The position numbers and the translations under genes are program-made. The notes under the pieces are model-generated. The model was not told the DNA's origin, searched no databases, and was given only the letters and a program-made list of their open reading frames with translations. Shown here in pieces: positions 8,424 through 14,103 of a stretch of 17,293 nt of DNA. Source of the stretch: DASSFZ01 sp036514635 (GTDB lineage Bacteria > Chloroflexota > Anaerolineae > Fen-1058); NCBI GenBank assembly GCA_036514635.1, contig DATBWU010000307.1, positions 1 through 17,293 on the forward strand, written 5' to 3'. Position 1 is the stretch's first letter; each line of letters opens with the position of its first letter.

Positions 8424-9023
8424 ATGACGCGAGTCAGGCGGGCGCGCACGATCCCACTGATCATCACCGCGCTGATCATCGGCGGATGCGCGGGGCAGGG
8501 CGAACAGGTCGCCACGCCGACGCACCTGCCTGCGACACCCGTACCGGCGACGCCCACTCTCGGTCCAACTGATGTTCCGGCGACAGCCGCATCCACGAGC
8601 GTCTCATCGCCCCAGGCGACGGAACAGCCGACGGTCGTGTCGTGCGAACCGACGCCGCCGGATCAGCTCGGCCCGTTCTACGTACCTGGCGCGCCGGAAC
8701 GTTCGAGTGTCGGCCAGGGTCACGTGCTGAGCGGCGTCGTGCGCTCCAGCGCCGGCTGCTCGCCGATCGCAGGCGCGCAGATCGAGTTCTGGCTGGCCGG
8801 GTCAAACGGCCAGTACGACGACGATCATCGCGCCACGCTGTTCGCCGACGCCTTCGGCGCGTACCGCTTCGAGAGCAACTTCCCGCCGCCGTACAGCGGC
8901 CGGCCGTCGCATATCCACATCCGCGTTTCGGCGAACGGGTACGAAACGCTGGTGACGCAATACTATCCGACCGATAACCAGGCCGAAGGCACGTTCGACT
9001 TGGTGATAGCACCGCTCAACTGA
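8424..9023 (+). CDS. Intradiol ring-cleavage dioxygenase-like lipoprotein
   Basis: A 199-residue protein. I chose the ATG at 8424 because GGAAGG (8409-8414) is 9 bases away; it touches the alternative ATG at 8415, which would overlap the YceI stop by 4 bases. The signal peptide ends at lipobox Cys22 (IIGGC), followed by a Thr/Pro/Ala linker to about residue 70. The catalytic-type domain begins with GPFYVPGAPER. Candidate non-haem Fe(III) ligands are all present: Tyr131 (GQYDDD), Tyr157 (PPPYSG), and His163 and His165 (RPSHIHI). Family members open catechol or protocatechuate rings, but most are cytoplasmic. A surface-anchored copy could act on extracellular aromatics, lignin or humic fragments; that substrate is inferred. 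Confidence 0.88.
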   Translation: MTRVRRARTIPLIITALIIGGCAGQGEQVATPTHLPATPVPATPTLGPTDVPATAASTSVSSPQATEQPTVVSCEPTPPDQLGPFYVPGAPERSSVGQGHVLSGVVRSSAGCSPIAGAQIEFWLAGSNGQYDDDHRATLFADAFGAYRFESNFPPPYSGRPSHIHIRVSANGYETLVTQYYPTDNQAEGTFDLVIAPLN

Positions 9024-9077
9024 AATGGCTGTCCCCGGTTCGGGTCAGGCCCCCGACCGGCCCGACCGTGAACGCCA

Positions 9078-9154
9078 GACGATGAATCGTCCGGCTGAAA
9101 GCGTGGAAGCCCGGTCAACCAGGCTGCCGACCAATCGGCTTCAGCCTGGAGAAC
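9078..9154. repeat. Decayed palindromic repeat
   Basis: GACGAT/ATCGTC (9078-9091) is followed by CGGCTGAAAGCG, a gap, and CGGCTTCAGCCTGG. This resembles scrambled parts of the GAGAGC-ended element at 13904-14075. It lies in the 177-base gap before the beta-propeller gene. Confidence 0.4.
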
Positions 9155-9200
9155 TCGGGGCAACGGCTTTTTAACCACGATCTACAAAGGGAGAGAGGGA

Positions 9201-10313
9201 ATGCGCCGAATCCGTGGAGTGCTGCTTGTCGCGATCCTCCTCGCCGCGTGCGCGACACAACCGACCGCAAGCCCAACCCAGACGGCGCAACCCACGTCCG
9301 CATCGACCGAAGCCGCGCGCCCGGCAGCCACCACAGCACCGGCGACGACGACCACACCTTCGCCGGAGCCGCCGGCCGTTGAACCGACCGACACTGCGAC
9401 AAGCGAGCCGGCTCCGCCGACGATCCAGGAATATCCAGTGCCGCCGGGATCTCACCCACACGACGTCGCGCCTGCACCGGATGGAACAGTCGTGTGGTAC
9501 ACCGCGCAAAGCTCGGGCGAGCTGGGCCGGCTCGATCCGGTCACGGGGGAGGCGCGCCACATTCCGCTCGGCTCCGGATCGGCTCCACACGGTGTCATCG
9601 TCGGCCCGGACGGCGCGCCGTGGGTCACGGACAGCGGCCTGAACGCCATCGTGCGTGTCGATCCGGAGACCGAAGCGGTACAGGTGTTCCCGTTGCCTGC
9701 CGGGCGCGGAAACGCCAACCTCAACACCGCGGCCTTTGACGGCGAAGGCGTGTTGTGGTTCACCGGTCAAAACGGTATCTTCGGGCGGTTGGATCCGGCA
9801 GGTGGACAAGTCGAAGTCTTCGATGCGCCGCGCGGACGCGGCCCGTATGGCATCGACGCCACGCCGGACGGTGTCGTCTACTACGCTTCACTCGCCGGTA
9901 GTCACATTGCCCGCATTGATGCCCGGACGAACACGGCAACGGTGATCGAGCCGCCGACGCCGGGGCAAGGCGCGCGTCGCGTGTGGGCCGACTCGCGGGG
10001 CCGCCTGTGGGTGAGCGAGTGGAACGCGGGCCAGCTCGCTGTGTACGATCCGGCAACCGGCGCGTGGCGCGAGTGGCGCTTGCCCGGCGACAACCCCATG
10101 CCCTACGCCGTGTTCGTGGACGACCGCGACAGCGTGTGGCTGAGCGACTTCGGGGCGAACGCCATGCTGCGTTTCGATCCGGTGAAGGAGACGTTTGAAG
10201 TCTTCACGCTCCCCAGTTCACCTGCGAACGTGCGCCAGATTCTGGGGCGGCCGGGTGAAGTGTGGGGCGCAGAGTCCGGCGTCGATAAGATTGTCGTGCT
10301 TAGAGTCCGATAG
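9201..10313 (+). CDS. Vgb-like (streptogramin lyase/NHL-type) beta-propeller lipoprotein
   Basis: A 370-residue protein with a GGGAG binding site (9189-9193) ahead of the ATG. The signal peptide ends at lipobox Cys17 (ILLAAC). A Thr/Pro/Ala/Glu linker runs to about residue 75. The rest is a repeat protein with recurring units such as GRLDPVTGEARHIPLGSG, PHGVIVGPDGAPWVTDSG and ARIDARTNTATVIEPPTPG, the blade pattern of virginiamycin B lyase-like propellers. True Vgb linearises streptogramin B antibiotics, but many homologues are simply surface-binding propellers, so antibiotic inactivation should not be assumed. It follows the YceI and dioxygenase-like genes on the same strand after 177 bases. 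Confidence 0.88.
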   Translation: MRRIRGVLLVAILLAACATQPTASPTQTAQPTSASTEAARPAATTAPATTTTPSPEPPAVEPTDTATSEPAPPTIQEYPVPPGSHPHDVAPAPDGTVVWYTAQSSGELGRLDPVTGEARHIPLGSGSAPHGVIVGPDGAPWVTDSGLNAIVRVDPETEAVQVFPLPAGRGNANLNTAAFDGEGVLWFTGQNGIFGRLDPAGGQVEVFDAPRGRGPYGIDATPDGVVYYASLAGSHIARIDARTNTATVIEPPTPGQGARRVWADSRGRLWVSEWNAGQLAVYDPATGAWREWRLPGDNPMPYAVFVDDRDSVWLSDFGANAMLRFDPVKETFEVFTLPSSPANVRQILGRPGEVWGAESGVDKIVVLRVR

Positions 10314-10341
10314 TCTGAGCTTTCGGATTGTTAACCACTAA

Positions 10342-10471
10342 GAGGCTGTCTGAAAAGCCTGGGCGCACCGGCTTCAGCCGGTCAAAATGGCGACTAACCC
10401 CACTCCGCTTCGCTACGGGGGCAAGTGAGTCGGCGATCCGGCTGCAATCCTCCTGCTTTTCAGACAGACTC
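10342..10471. mobile_element. MITE with GAGGCTGTCTGAAAAG termini and TAA target duplication
   Basis: A 130-bp element. The left end GAGGCTGTCTGAAAAG and right end CTTTTCAGACAGACTC are 16-bp terminal inverted repeats with one mismatch. TAA flanks both sides (10339-10341 and 10472-10474). The ends match the family of the element at 5663-5768, but the interior is different: ACCGGCTTCAGCCGGT and a CCCCACTCCGC/GCTACGGGG hairpin (10398-10420). No transposase is encoded. Confidence 0.85.
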
Positions 10472-10474
10472 TAA

Positions 10475-10588
10475 GCCTGGATTTCGCACCTTACGCTGAT
10501 TTTAGGCAGCGCTCGCGGCGGATGAGCAATCCGCCGCGCCCAACCCGCCGGATTATTCATCCGGCTGGAGCAGGTGCGGAAAACAGGC
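10475..10588. mobile_element. Second MITE family, GCCTG...GCACCT termini, TAA target duplication
   Basis: A 114-bp element. The left end GCCTGGATTTCGCACCT and the right end AGGTGCGGAAAACAGGC are imperfect inverted repeats. TAA flanks both sides (10472-10474 and 10589-10591), the left one being shared with the preceding MITE. The interior holds GGCGGATGAGCAATCCGCC and CCGGATTATTCATCCGG hairpins. Confidence 0.75.
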
Positions 10589-10699
10589 TAAGGCACAAAG
10601 ACACCAAGACTCATCAGGCTTTCTTCGTGTCTCGCCGTTTCCTGCTCTTCAGCGGAGAGTAGGCGGCGCGCCAGGCATGTTGCCTCGCTAGCGCACCCC

Positions 10700-10736
10700 C
10701 GACGCGAAGCGTCGGACACGCCCCGGGCGGGGCGTG
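10700..10736. repeat. Two GC-rich hairpins upstream of the hydrolase gene
   Basis: CGACGC/GCGTCG with loop GAA (10700-10714) is followed by CACGCCCC/GGGGCGTG with loop GGGC (10717-10736). Both stems are perfect. They lie 55-90 bases upstream of the hydrolase start and would be in its leader if transcription starts upstream. Confidence 0.7.
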
Positions 10737-10791
10737 GTGGTTAGTTTTAAGACGGCTCTCAGACATGAATGCAAAGGCGAAGGAGCGGACA

Positions 10792-11907
10792 ATGAAAGCG
10801 GGGGTTCTTGAACGACGCTTGATCGTAGTAGCAGCATTGGCCTTCCTGGCGACCGCCTGCGGCAACGCGCCACAACCCGCACCGACGGAGCAGATAGTGG
10901 CTGTGGCACTGGCCGCGTCGGCGACACCGCCGCCCTCGGCCACGCCCTCACCTGAGCCGACACACACGCCGACGCCAACACCCACGCCGACCCCGACACT
11001 GCATCCGCTCACGATCGCGTCGATGCGGCAACGCGAATATCCCGGCAGCGACATCACTATCGTCGAGACGCTGGCGCCCGGAAGCAACTACAGCCGCTAC
11101 ATTGCATCCTATCAATCCGAGGGACTGACGATCTACGCGCTGTTGACGATTCCCAATGGCGCAAAGCCGCCGACCGGGTGGCCGATGATCATCTTCAACC
11201 ACGGCTTCATCCCGCCCGCGCAATATCGCACGACGGAGCGCTACGTGGCTTACGTGGACTGGCTGGCGCGCAGTGGGTACATCGTCTTTCGATCGGACTA
11301 TCGCGGTCACGGGAATTCCGAAGGCGAGGGGCGAGGCGCTTACGGCTCGCCGGATTATACCGTCGACGTGCTCAACGCCGTCGCCGCGATGAAGCGCTTT
11401 CCCGACGTCGATCCGAACCGCATCGGCATGTGGGGGCATTCGATGGGCGGCTACATCACCCTGCGCGCCATGGTCATCACCCACGACATCAAGGCCGGCG
11501 TCATTTGGGCCGGCGTCGTCGGGTCTTATCCCGACATGCTCAATCGCTGGCGGCGGACTCCGACGCCCGGGCCGACGACTACCGCGACTCCCTCCGCCGG
11601 GCGGCGCTGGCGCAACGAGCTGGTCGCAACTTATGGCTCGCCGGAGGAGAACCCGGACTTCTGGAACTCGATTTCGGCGAACAGTTTTCTCGGCGATCTG
11701 TTCGGGCCGATTCAACTCCATCACGGCACCGCCGACACCAGCGTGCCCCTGGAGTTCTCGGAAACGTTGTACCAGCAAGTCTTGGCCGCCGGCAAAACGG
11801 TCGAGCTGTACACGTATGAAGGCGACGATCATAACATCGCTAAAAACTTTGGCCTGGCGATGCAGCGGACCATTGCGTTCTTCGACAAGTACCTCAAAGG
11901 GCCGTAG
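10792..11907 (+). CDS. Alpha/beta hydrolase (S9-peptidase-like) lipoprotein
   Basis: A 371-residue protein. I chose the ATG at 10792 because AGGAG (10781-10785) lies 6 bases upstream; the in-frame ATG at 10765 lacks a binding site and sits beside repeat DNA. The signal peptide ends at lipobox Cys23 (LATAC). The linker includes a run of Thr-Pro pairs (about 58-70). The hydrolase core shows the oxyanion region FNHG (135-138), nucleophile Ser217 in GHSMGG, Asp315 (HGTADTSVP) and His347 (GDDHNI), matching the prolyl-oligopeptidase/dipeptidyl-peptidase-like hydrolases. A Pro/Thr-rich insert (about 255-272) interrupts the lid region. It is probably a cell-surface esterase or peptidase. It is the last in the run of exported proteins from 7651. 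Confidence 0.9.
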   Translation: MKAGVLERRLIVVAALAFLATACGNAPQPAPTEQIVAVALAASATPPPSATPSPEPTHTPTPTPTPTPTLHPLTIASMRQREYPGSDITIVETLAPGSNYSRYIASYQSEGLTIYALLTIPNGAKPPTGWPMIIFNHGFIPPAQYRTTERYVAYVDWLARSGYIVFRSDYRGHGNSEGEGRGAYGSPDYTVDVLNAVAAMKRFPDVDPNRIGMWGHSMGGYITLRAMVITHDIKAGVIWAGVVGSYPDMLNRWRRTPTPGPTTTATPSAGRRWRNELVATYGSPEENPDFWNSISANSFLGDLFGPIQLHHGTADTSVPLEFSETLYQQVLAAGKTVELYTYEGDDHNIAKNFGLAMQRTIAFFDKYLKGP

Positions 11908-12024
11908 TTGCCCTCGCCCCCCGGGTGACACCCCGGCTGACCGCTCTGGCTCAACCCGGCTTCTCGCTTGATATACTGCTGATATACTGCGCGCGGTCAC
12001 ACGTTGCGCTTTTTGTTGCTCAAA
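11908..12024. other. Start of a 685-base gene-free region
   Basis: A weak hairpin CCGGGTGACACCCCGG follows the hydrolase stop (about 11931-11946) and could act as a terminator, though it lacks a U-tract. GATATACTGCT is directly repeated (about 11970-11990). I see no gene. Confidence 0.3.
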
Positions 12025-12073
12025 GCCCGCGTCCACGCGGGCGTCTATCCTGATCGACCGCGAGGACGCGGTC
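12025..12073. repeat. CCCGCG...GAGGACGCG repeat, copy 2
   Basis: There are two perfect 7-bp-arm hairpins: GCCCGCG/CGCGGGC with loop TCCA (12025-12042) and GACCGCG/CGCGGTC with loop AGGA (12056-12073). GTTGCTCA to the left and TGAGCAAAAC to the right may be terminal inverted repeats of the unit. Confidence 0.75.
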
Positions 12074-12157
12074 GGTGAGCAAAACCCCAGAGGGTTCCCG
12101 CGTCGAGTATAGACGAGAGGAAATGGATGAATCTCCTCTGCGGGCTTAGGGTGCGAA

Positions 12158-12186
12158 TTGGTCTCGCGCCAGGATTATGCTACAAT
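12158..12186 (+). promoter_or_regulatory. Candidate sigma-70 promoter of the sugar-transport operon (distal)
   Basis: TTGGTC (12158-12163), a 17-base spacer and TACAAT (12181-12186). The match to TTGACA/TATAAT is 4 of 6 and 5 of 6. If used, it gives a leader of about 400 nt before the substrate-binding protein gene. Confidence 0.45.
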
Positions 12187-12229
12187 TCCGACCAGCCCGC
12201 TAATCTGTGAATTTCCGGCCGCACCAGAA

Positions 12230-12343
12230 TTTTCCCCTGACCGCTTTCGAGGGGTTTGGATTGGCGCTTGGGGGAAAAGTGTAAGTCTGAATACGCCTTT
12301 TAGCCTGCGATACGATCAACTCTCTTGATCTGTCCCCAAGCGC
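12230..12343 (+). promoter_or_regulatory. Possible structured RNA leader
   Basis: Several pairings are possible on the plus strand. GCGCTTGGGG (12264-12273) pairs with CCCCAAGCGC (12334-12343), enclosing a small GATCAA/TTGATC hairpin (12314-12330). TTTTCCCC (12230-12237) can pair with GGGGAAAA (12271-12278) instead, and CCCCT (12234-12238) with AGGGG (12250-12254). The first two pairings share bases 12271-12273 and so exclude each other, which is a switch-like arrangement. It lies between the candidate promoter and the sugar-binding gene. I do not recognise a known riboswitch class. Confidence 0.35.
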
Positions 12344-12345
12344 AT

Positions 12346-12482
12346 AGACGCCGCCCGATCTTTACCCTGTCTGCTGAGGAGGTGATCGATTGCCTTGATT
12401 TGCCACCGGTTTCCCGCCGCATAAGGCCAACATCGCCAAAGAATACGCCGCTCCCGACTGGGGCCTGGACAAGGATCAATAA
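12346..12482 (+). pseudogene. Possible frameshifted gene remnant
   Basis: One frame reads FTLSAEEVIDCLDLPP (to about 12407). A second frame then reads GFPPHKANIAKEYAAPDW followed by GLDKDQ and a TAA stop at 12480-12482. Joined by one frameshift they look like the C-terminus of a real protein, with ordinary codon use. I cannot name the family. The whole may be chance. Confidence 0.22.
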
Positions 12483-12485
12483 GAA

Positions 12486-12515
12486 ATGGAGCAGGCGCTC
12501 AGAATCAGGAGGTGA
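12486..12515 (+). other. Possible 9-codon leader ORF overlapping a strong SD
   Basis: ATG at 12486 encodes MEQALRIRR; its TGA stop (12513-12515) lies inside AGGAGGTGATC (12507-12517), an 11-base complement of the usual 16S rRNA 3' end. The same 11-mer occurs at 12377-12387. Neither is followed by a long ORF at normal spacing. Function is uncertain. Confidence 0.2.
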
Positions 12516-12538
12516 TCCCCAACTAATTCAACATCTTT

Positions 12539-12567
12539 TTTCCATTTCGACCCTTTTGTGTTATGAT
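12539..12567 (+). promoter_or_regulatory. Candidate sigma-70 promoter (proximal) of the sugar-binding gene
   Basis: TTTCCA (12539-12544), a 17-base spacer and TATGAT (12562-12567), 25 bases before the ATG. Transcription from here would leave a very short leader that still contains AGGAGG (12583-12588). Confidence 0.45.
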
Positions 12568-12592
12568 TCCAGCTACCTAACCAGGAGGAAAA

Positions 12593-13723
12593 ATGAACCG
12601 CCGAATGAACCGCCCGCTGTTGACGATCATGCTCATCACGGTCATGGCCGTCGTGTTGTCCAGCTGCGCTACATCCGCTACGCCGACGACTGCGCCGGAA
12701 GGCCAGCTGGCTGTCGGTATCGTTCTGCCGACCAAGGACGAGCCGAGATGGATCCAGGACGAGACCCGGTTCAAGGATGCACTCACCGCCGCCGGATACA
12801 ACGTTGAGATCCTCTTCAGCCAAGGCTCTTCCGCCAAGGAAAAAGAGAACGTTGAAGCGCTGATCACCAAGGGCGTCAAGGTCATCATCATCTGCCCGCA
12901 GGACGCCTCTGCCGCCGCTGCCGCCGCTGAAGCCGCCCGACAGGCCGGCGTCAAGGTCATCTCCTACGACCGGCTGATCCGCGACACCGATGCGGTCGAT
13001 TACTATGTGACCTTCGACAGCATAGAAGTTGGTGCTTCCTGGAGCCGGTACCTGATCAACAAAGCTGGCAGCACCCAAGGCAACAACCTGTACCTGTACG
13101 CCGGCGCGGCCTCCGACAACAACGCCTTCATCTTCTTCGAGGGCGCGTGGGAAGCCATTCAGCCCAAGATCGCCGACGGCACCTTCGTCATCAAGAACTC
13201 CAGCGAAGCCGTCGCGCTCCAGGACAAGAAGGATCTAACCCGCGACGAGATGGCTAGGATCATCGGCCAGATCACCACCGACTGGAAATTCGACGTAGCC
13301 AAGAACTTGGCCGAGGCCAACCTGACCGCCGCTCCCGCGGCCGACAAGGGCACCGTCTACATCGTCGCCCCGAACGACGGCACCGCCCGCGCCATCGCCG
13401 ATGCCTTTGCCGCCGACAGGGACGTCACCCAGTACTACATCAGCGGCCAGGATGCCGAGAAGGCTTCCGTCCAGTACATCATCGACGGCAAGCAGTCGAT
13501 GACCGTCTTCAAGGATGTCCGCAGTCTGGTCAATGATGCCATCGCGGCGGCCGTCGCTCTGCTCGAGGACAAGGCCCCCGCCTCCAAAGGGTCCTACAAC
13601 AACGGCAAGATCGACGTCCCGGCGATTCAGTCCGCGGTGATCACCGTCGACAAGGACAATGTCAAGTCCGCTCTGATCGACTCGGGTTACTATCAGGCCA
13701 GCGACTTCACCGGATTACCGTAA
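12593..13723 (+). CDS. chvE: ChvE/XylF-like sugar ABC transporter substrate-binding lipoprotein
   Basis: A 376-residue protein with AGGAGG four bases ahead of the ATG. The signal peptide ends at lipobox Cys25 (LSSC). The mature part is a type I periplasmic-binding fold: VGIVLPTKDEPRWIQD (41-56), FSQGSSAKEKENVEALITKG, IIICPQDASA, ISYDRLIRDTDAVDYYVTFD (123-142), an NNLYLYAGAASDNNAFIFFEG block and C-terminal SVQYIIDGKQSMTVFKD. This pattern fits the ChvE multiple-monosaccharide binding group, which delivers glucose, galactose, arabinose or xylose to GguAB. The GguB-like permease downstream agrees. The exact sugar is not readable. A strong palindrome follows the stop, which often keeps binding-protein mRNA more abundant than the transporter mRNA. 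Confidence 0.92.
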   Translation: MNRRMNRPLLTIMLITVMAVVLSSCATSATPTTAPEGQLAVGIVLPTKDEPRWIQDETRFKDALTAAGYNVEILFSQGSSAKEKENVEALITKGVKVIIICPQDASAAAAAAEAARQAGVKVISYDRLIRDTDAVDYYVTFDSIEVGASWSRYLINKAGSTQGNNLYLYAGAASDNNAFIFFEGAWEAIQPKIADGTFVIKNSSEAVALQDKKDLTRDEMARIIGQITTDWKFDVAKNLAEANLTAAPAADKGTVYIVAPNDGTARAIADAFAADRDVTQYYISGQDAEKASVQYIIDGKQSMTVFKDVRSLVNDAIAAAVALLEDKAPASKGSYNNGKIDVPAIQSAVITVDKDNVKSALIDSGYYQASDFTGLP

Positions 13724-13741
13724 GAAATCGCAGTTCGTCAG

Positions 13742-13781
13742 TACAGGAATAGTGATGGCTTAGGCCATCACTATTCCTGTA
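13742..13781 (+). terminator. Perfect 18-bp palindrome after the binding-protein gene
   Basis: TACAGGAATAGTGATGGC, loop TTAG, and an exact inverted copy. Only a short TTTT (about 13786-13789) follows, so it may be a leaky intra-operon terminator or an mRNA 3'-end protecting stem, giving excess binding protein over transporter. The ATPase remnant starts 22 bases later, so read-through must have been intended originally. Confidence 0.75.
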
Positions 13782-13803
13782 TACCTTTTGAGTTGGAGCT
13801 ACG

Positions 13804-13905
13804 ATGAGTACTCCCGGCTTAGAGATGAAAAACATTACCAAAGAATTCCCCGGCGTGAAAGCCTTCAACAATGTCAGCTTACAAACCGCCCTCTTCCATT
13901 TTTGA
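13804..13905 (+). pseudogene. gguA: 5' remnant of a GguA-type two-domain sugar ABC ATPase
   Basis: ATG at 13804 with GGAG a few bases upstream gives MSTPGLEMKNITKEFPGVKA then FNNVSLQ, a clear start of a GguA/MglA-type sugar ATPase. Homology stops after about 27 codons. Six unrelated codons and TGA follow (13903-13905). A full gene would be about 500 codons with two nucleotide-binding domains; no Walker A is present here. The stop is formed at the junction with the MITE at 13904; without the MITE, the frame would end in TAG at the same point, so the gene was lost before or apart from that insertion. The remnant keeps its translation signals and may still be translated as a short peptide. Confidence 0.75.
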
Positions 13906-14075
13906 GAGCATTCGGTAATTCGCGGGCAGCGCCCGGTGATGAATCACCGGGCTAAAAAAGCGAAGCCTGCTGAAGCAGGCTGCTTGCCGCTTCAGCCGGA
14001 TTGATCCGGCTTTTCTTGATTAGCCCGACGATTCATCGTCGGGCGACAGGCGTGAGGCAATTGCCGAACGCTCTC
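13904..14075. mobile_element. 172-bp MITE with GAGAGC ends and ATTTTT target duplication
   Basis: The left end GAGAGCATTCGGTAATT and right end AATTGCCGAACGCTCTC are 17-bp inverted repeats with two mismatches. ATTTTT flanks both sides exactly (13898-13903 and 14076-14081). The interior is a chain of palindromes: CCCGGTGATGAATCACCGGG, AAGCCTGCTGAAGCAGGCT, AGCCGGATTGATCCGGCT, and AGCCCGACGAT/ATCGTCGGGC. No protein is encoded. A decayed relative is at 6840-7015. It sits between the ATPase remnant and the functional ATPase gene and adds strong structure to the operon mRNA. Confidence 0.88.
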
Positions 14076-14103
14076 ATTTTTAGCCCAAACTCAGGAGAAA
14101 GCG

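Larger units (their letters stand above)
10331..10764. repeat. Composite nested-repeat region
   Basis: The outer layer reads TTAACCACTAA at 10331-10341, continues as GGCACAAAGACACCAAGA after 10591, and ends with GTGGTGGTTAGTTTTAAGAC at about 10735. The same outer layout occurs in the 5663-5768 element. Two MITEs (10342-10471 and 10475-10588) interrupt it, and further GC-rich hairpins (10700-10736) interrupt its right half. The 450-base region between the propeller and hydrolase genes has no convincing coding potential. Confidence 0.7.

Noticed and set aside
9201..10313. Calling the propeller gene a streptogramin resistance gene
   Set aside because: The fold matches, but the catalytic residues cannot be confirmed by eye and the protein is a surface lipoprotein, unlike classic Vgb.
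10957..11000. Microsatellite-like Thr-Pro codon run as a mobile repeat
   Set aside because: It is explained as the linker of the lipoprotein hydrolase, a common low-complexity spacer.
10948..12036. 362-codon minus-strand ORF under the hydrolase gene
   Set aside because: It is antisense to a complete hydrolase with its catalytic triad, and its composition is that of a GC-rich shadow frame.
12325..12807. 160-codon plus-strand ORF overlapping the binding-protein start
   Set aside because: Its second half overlaps the binding-protein gene in another frame and has no domain; only a short part may be a gene remnant.
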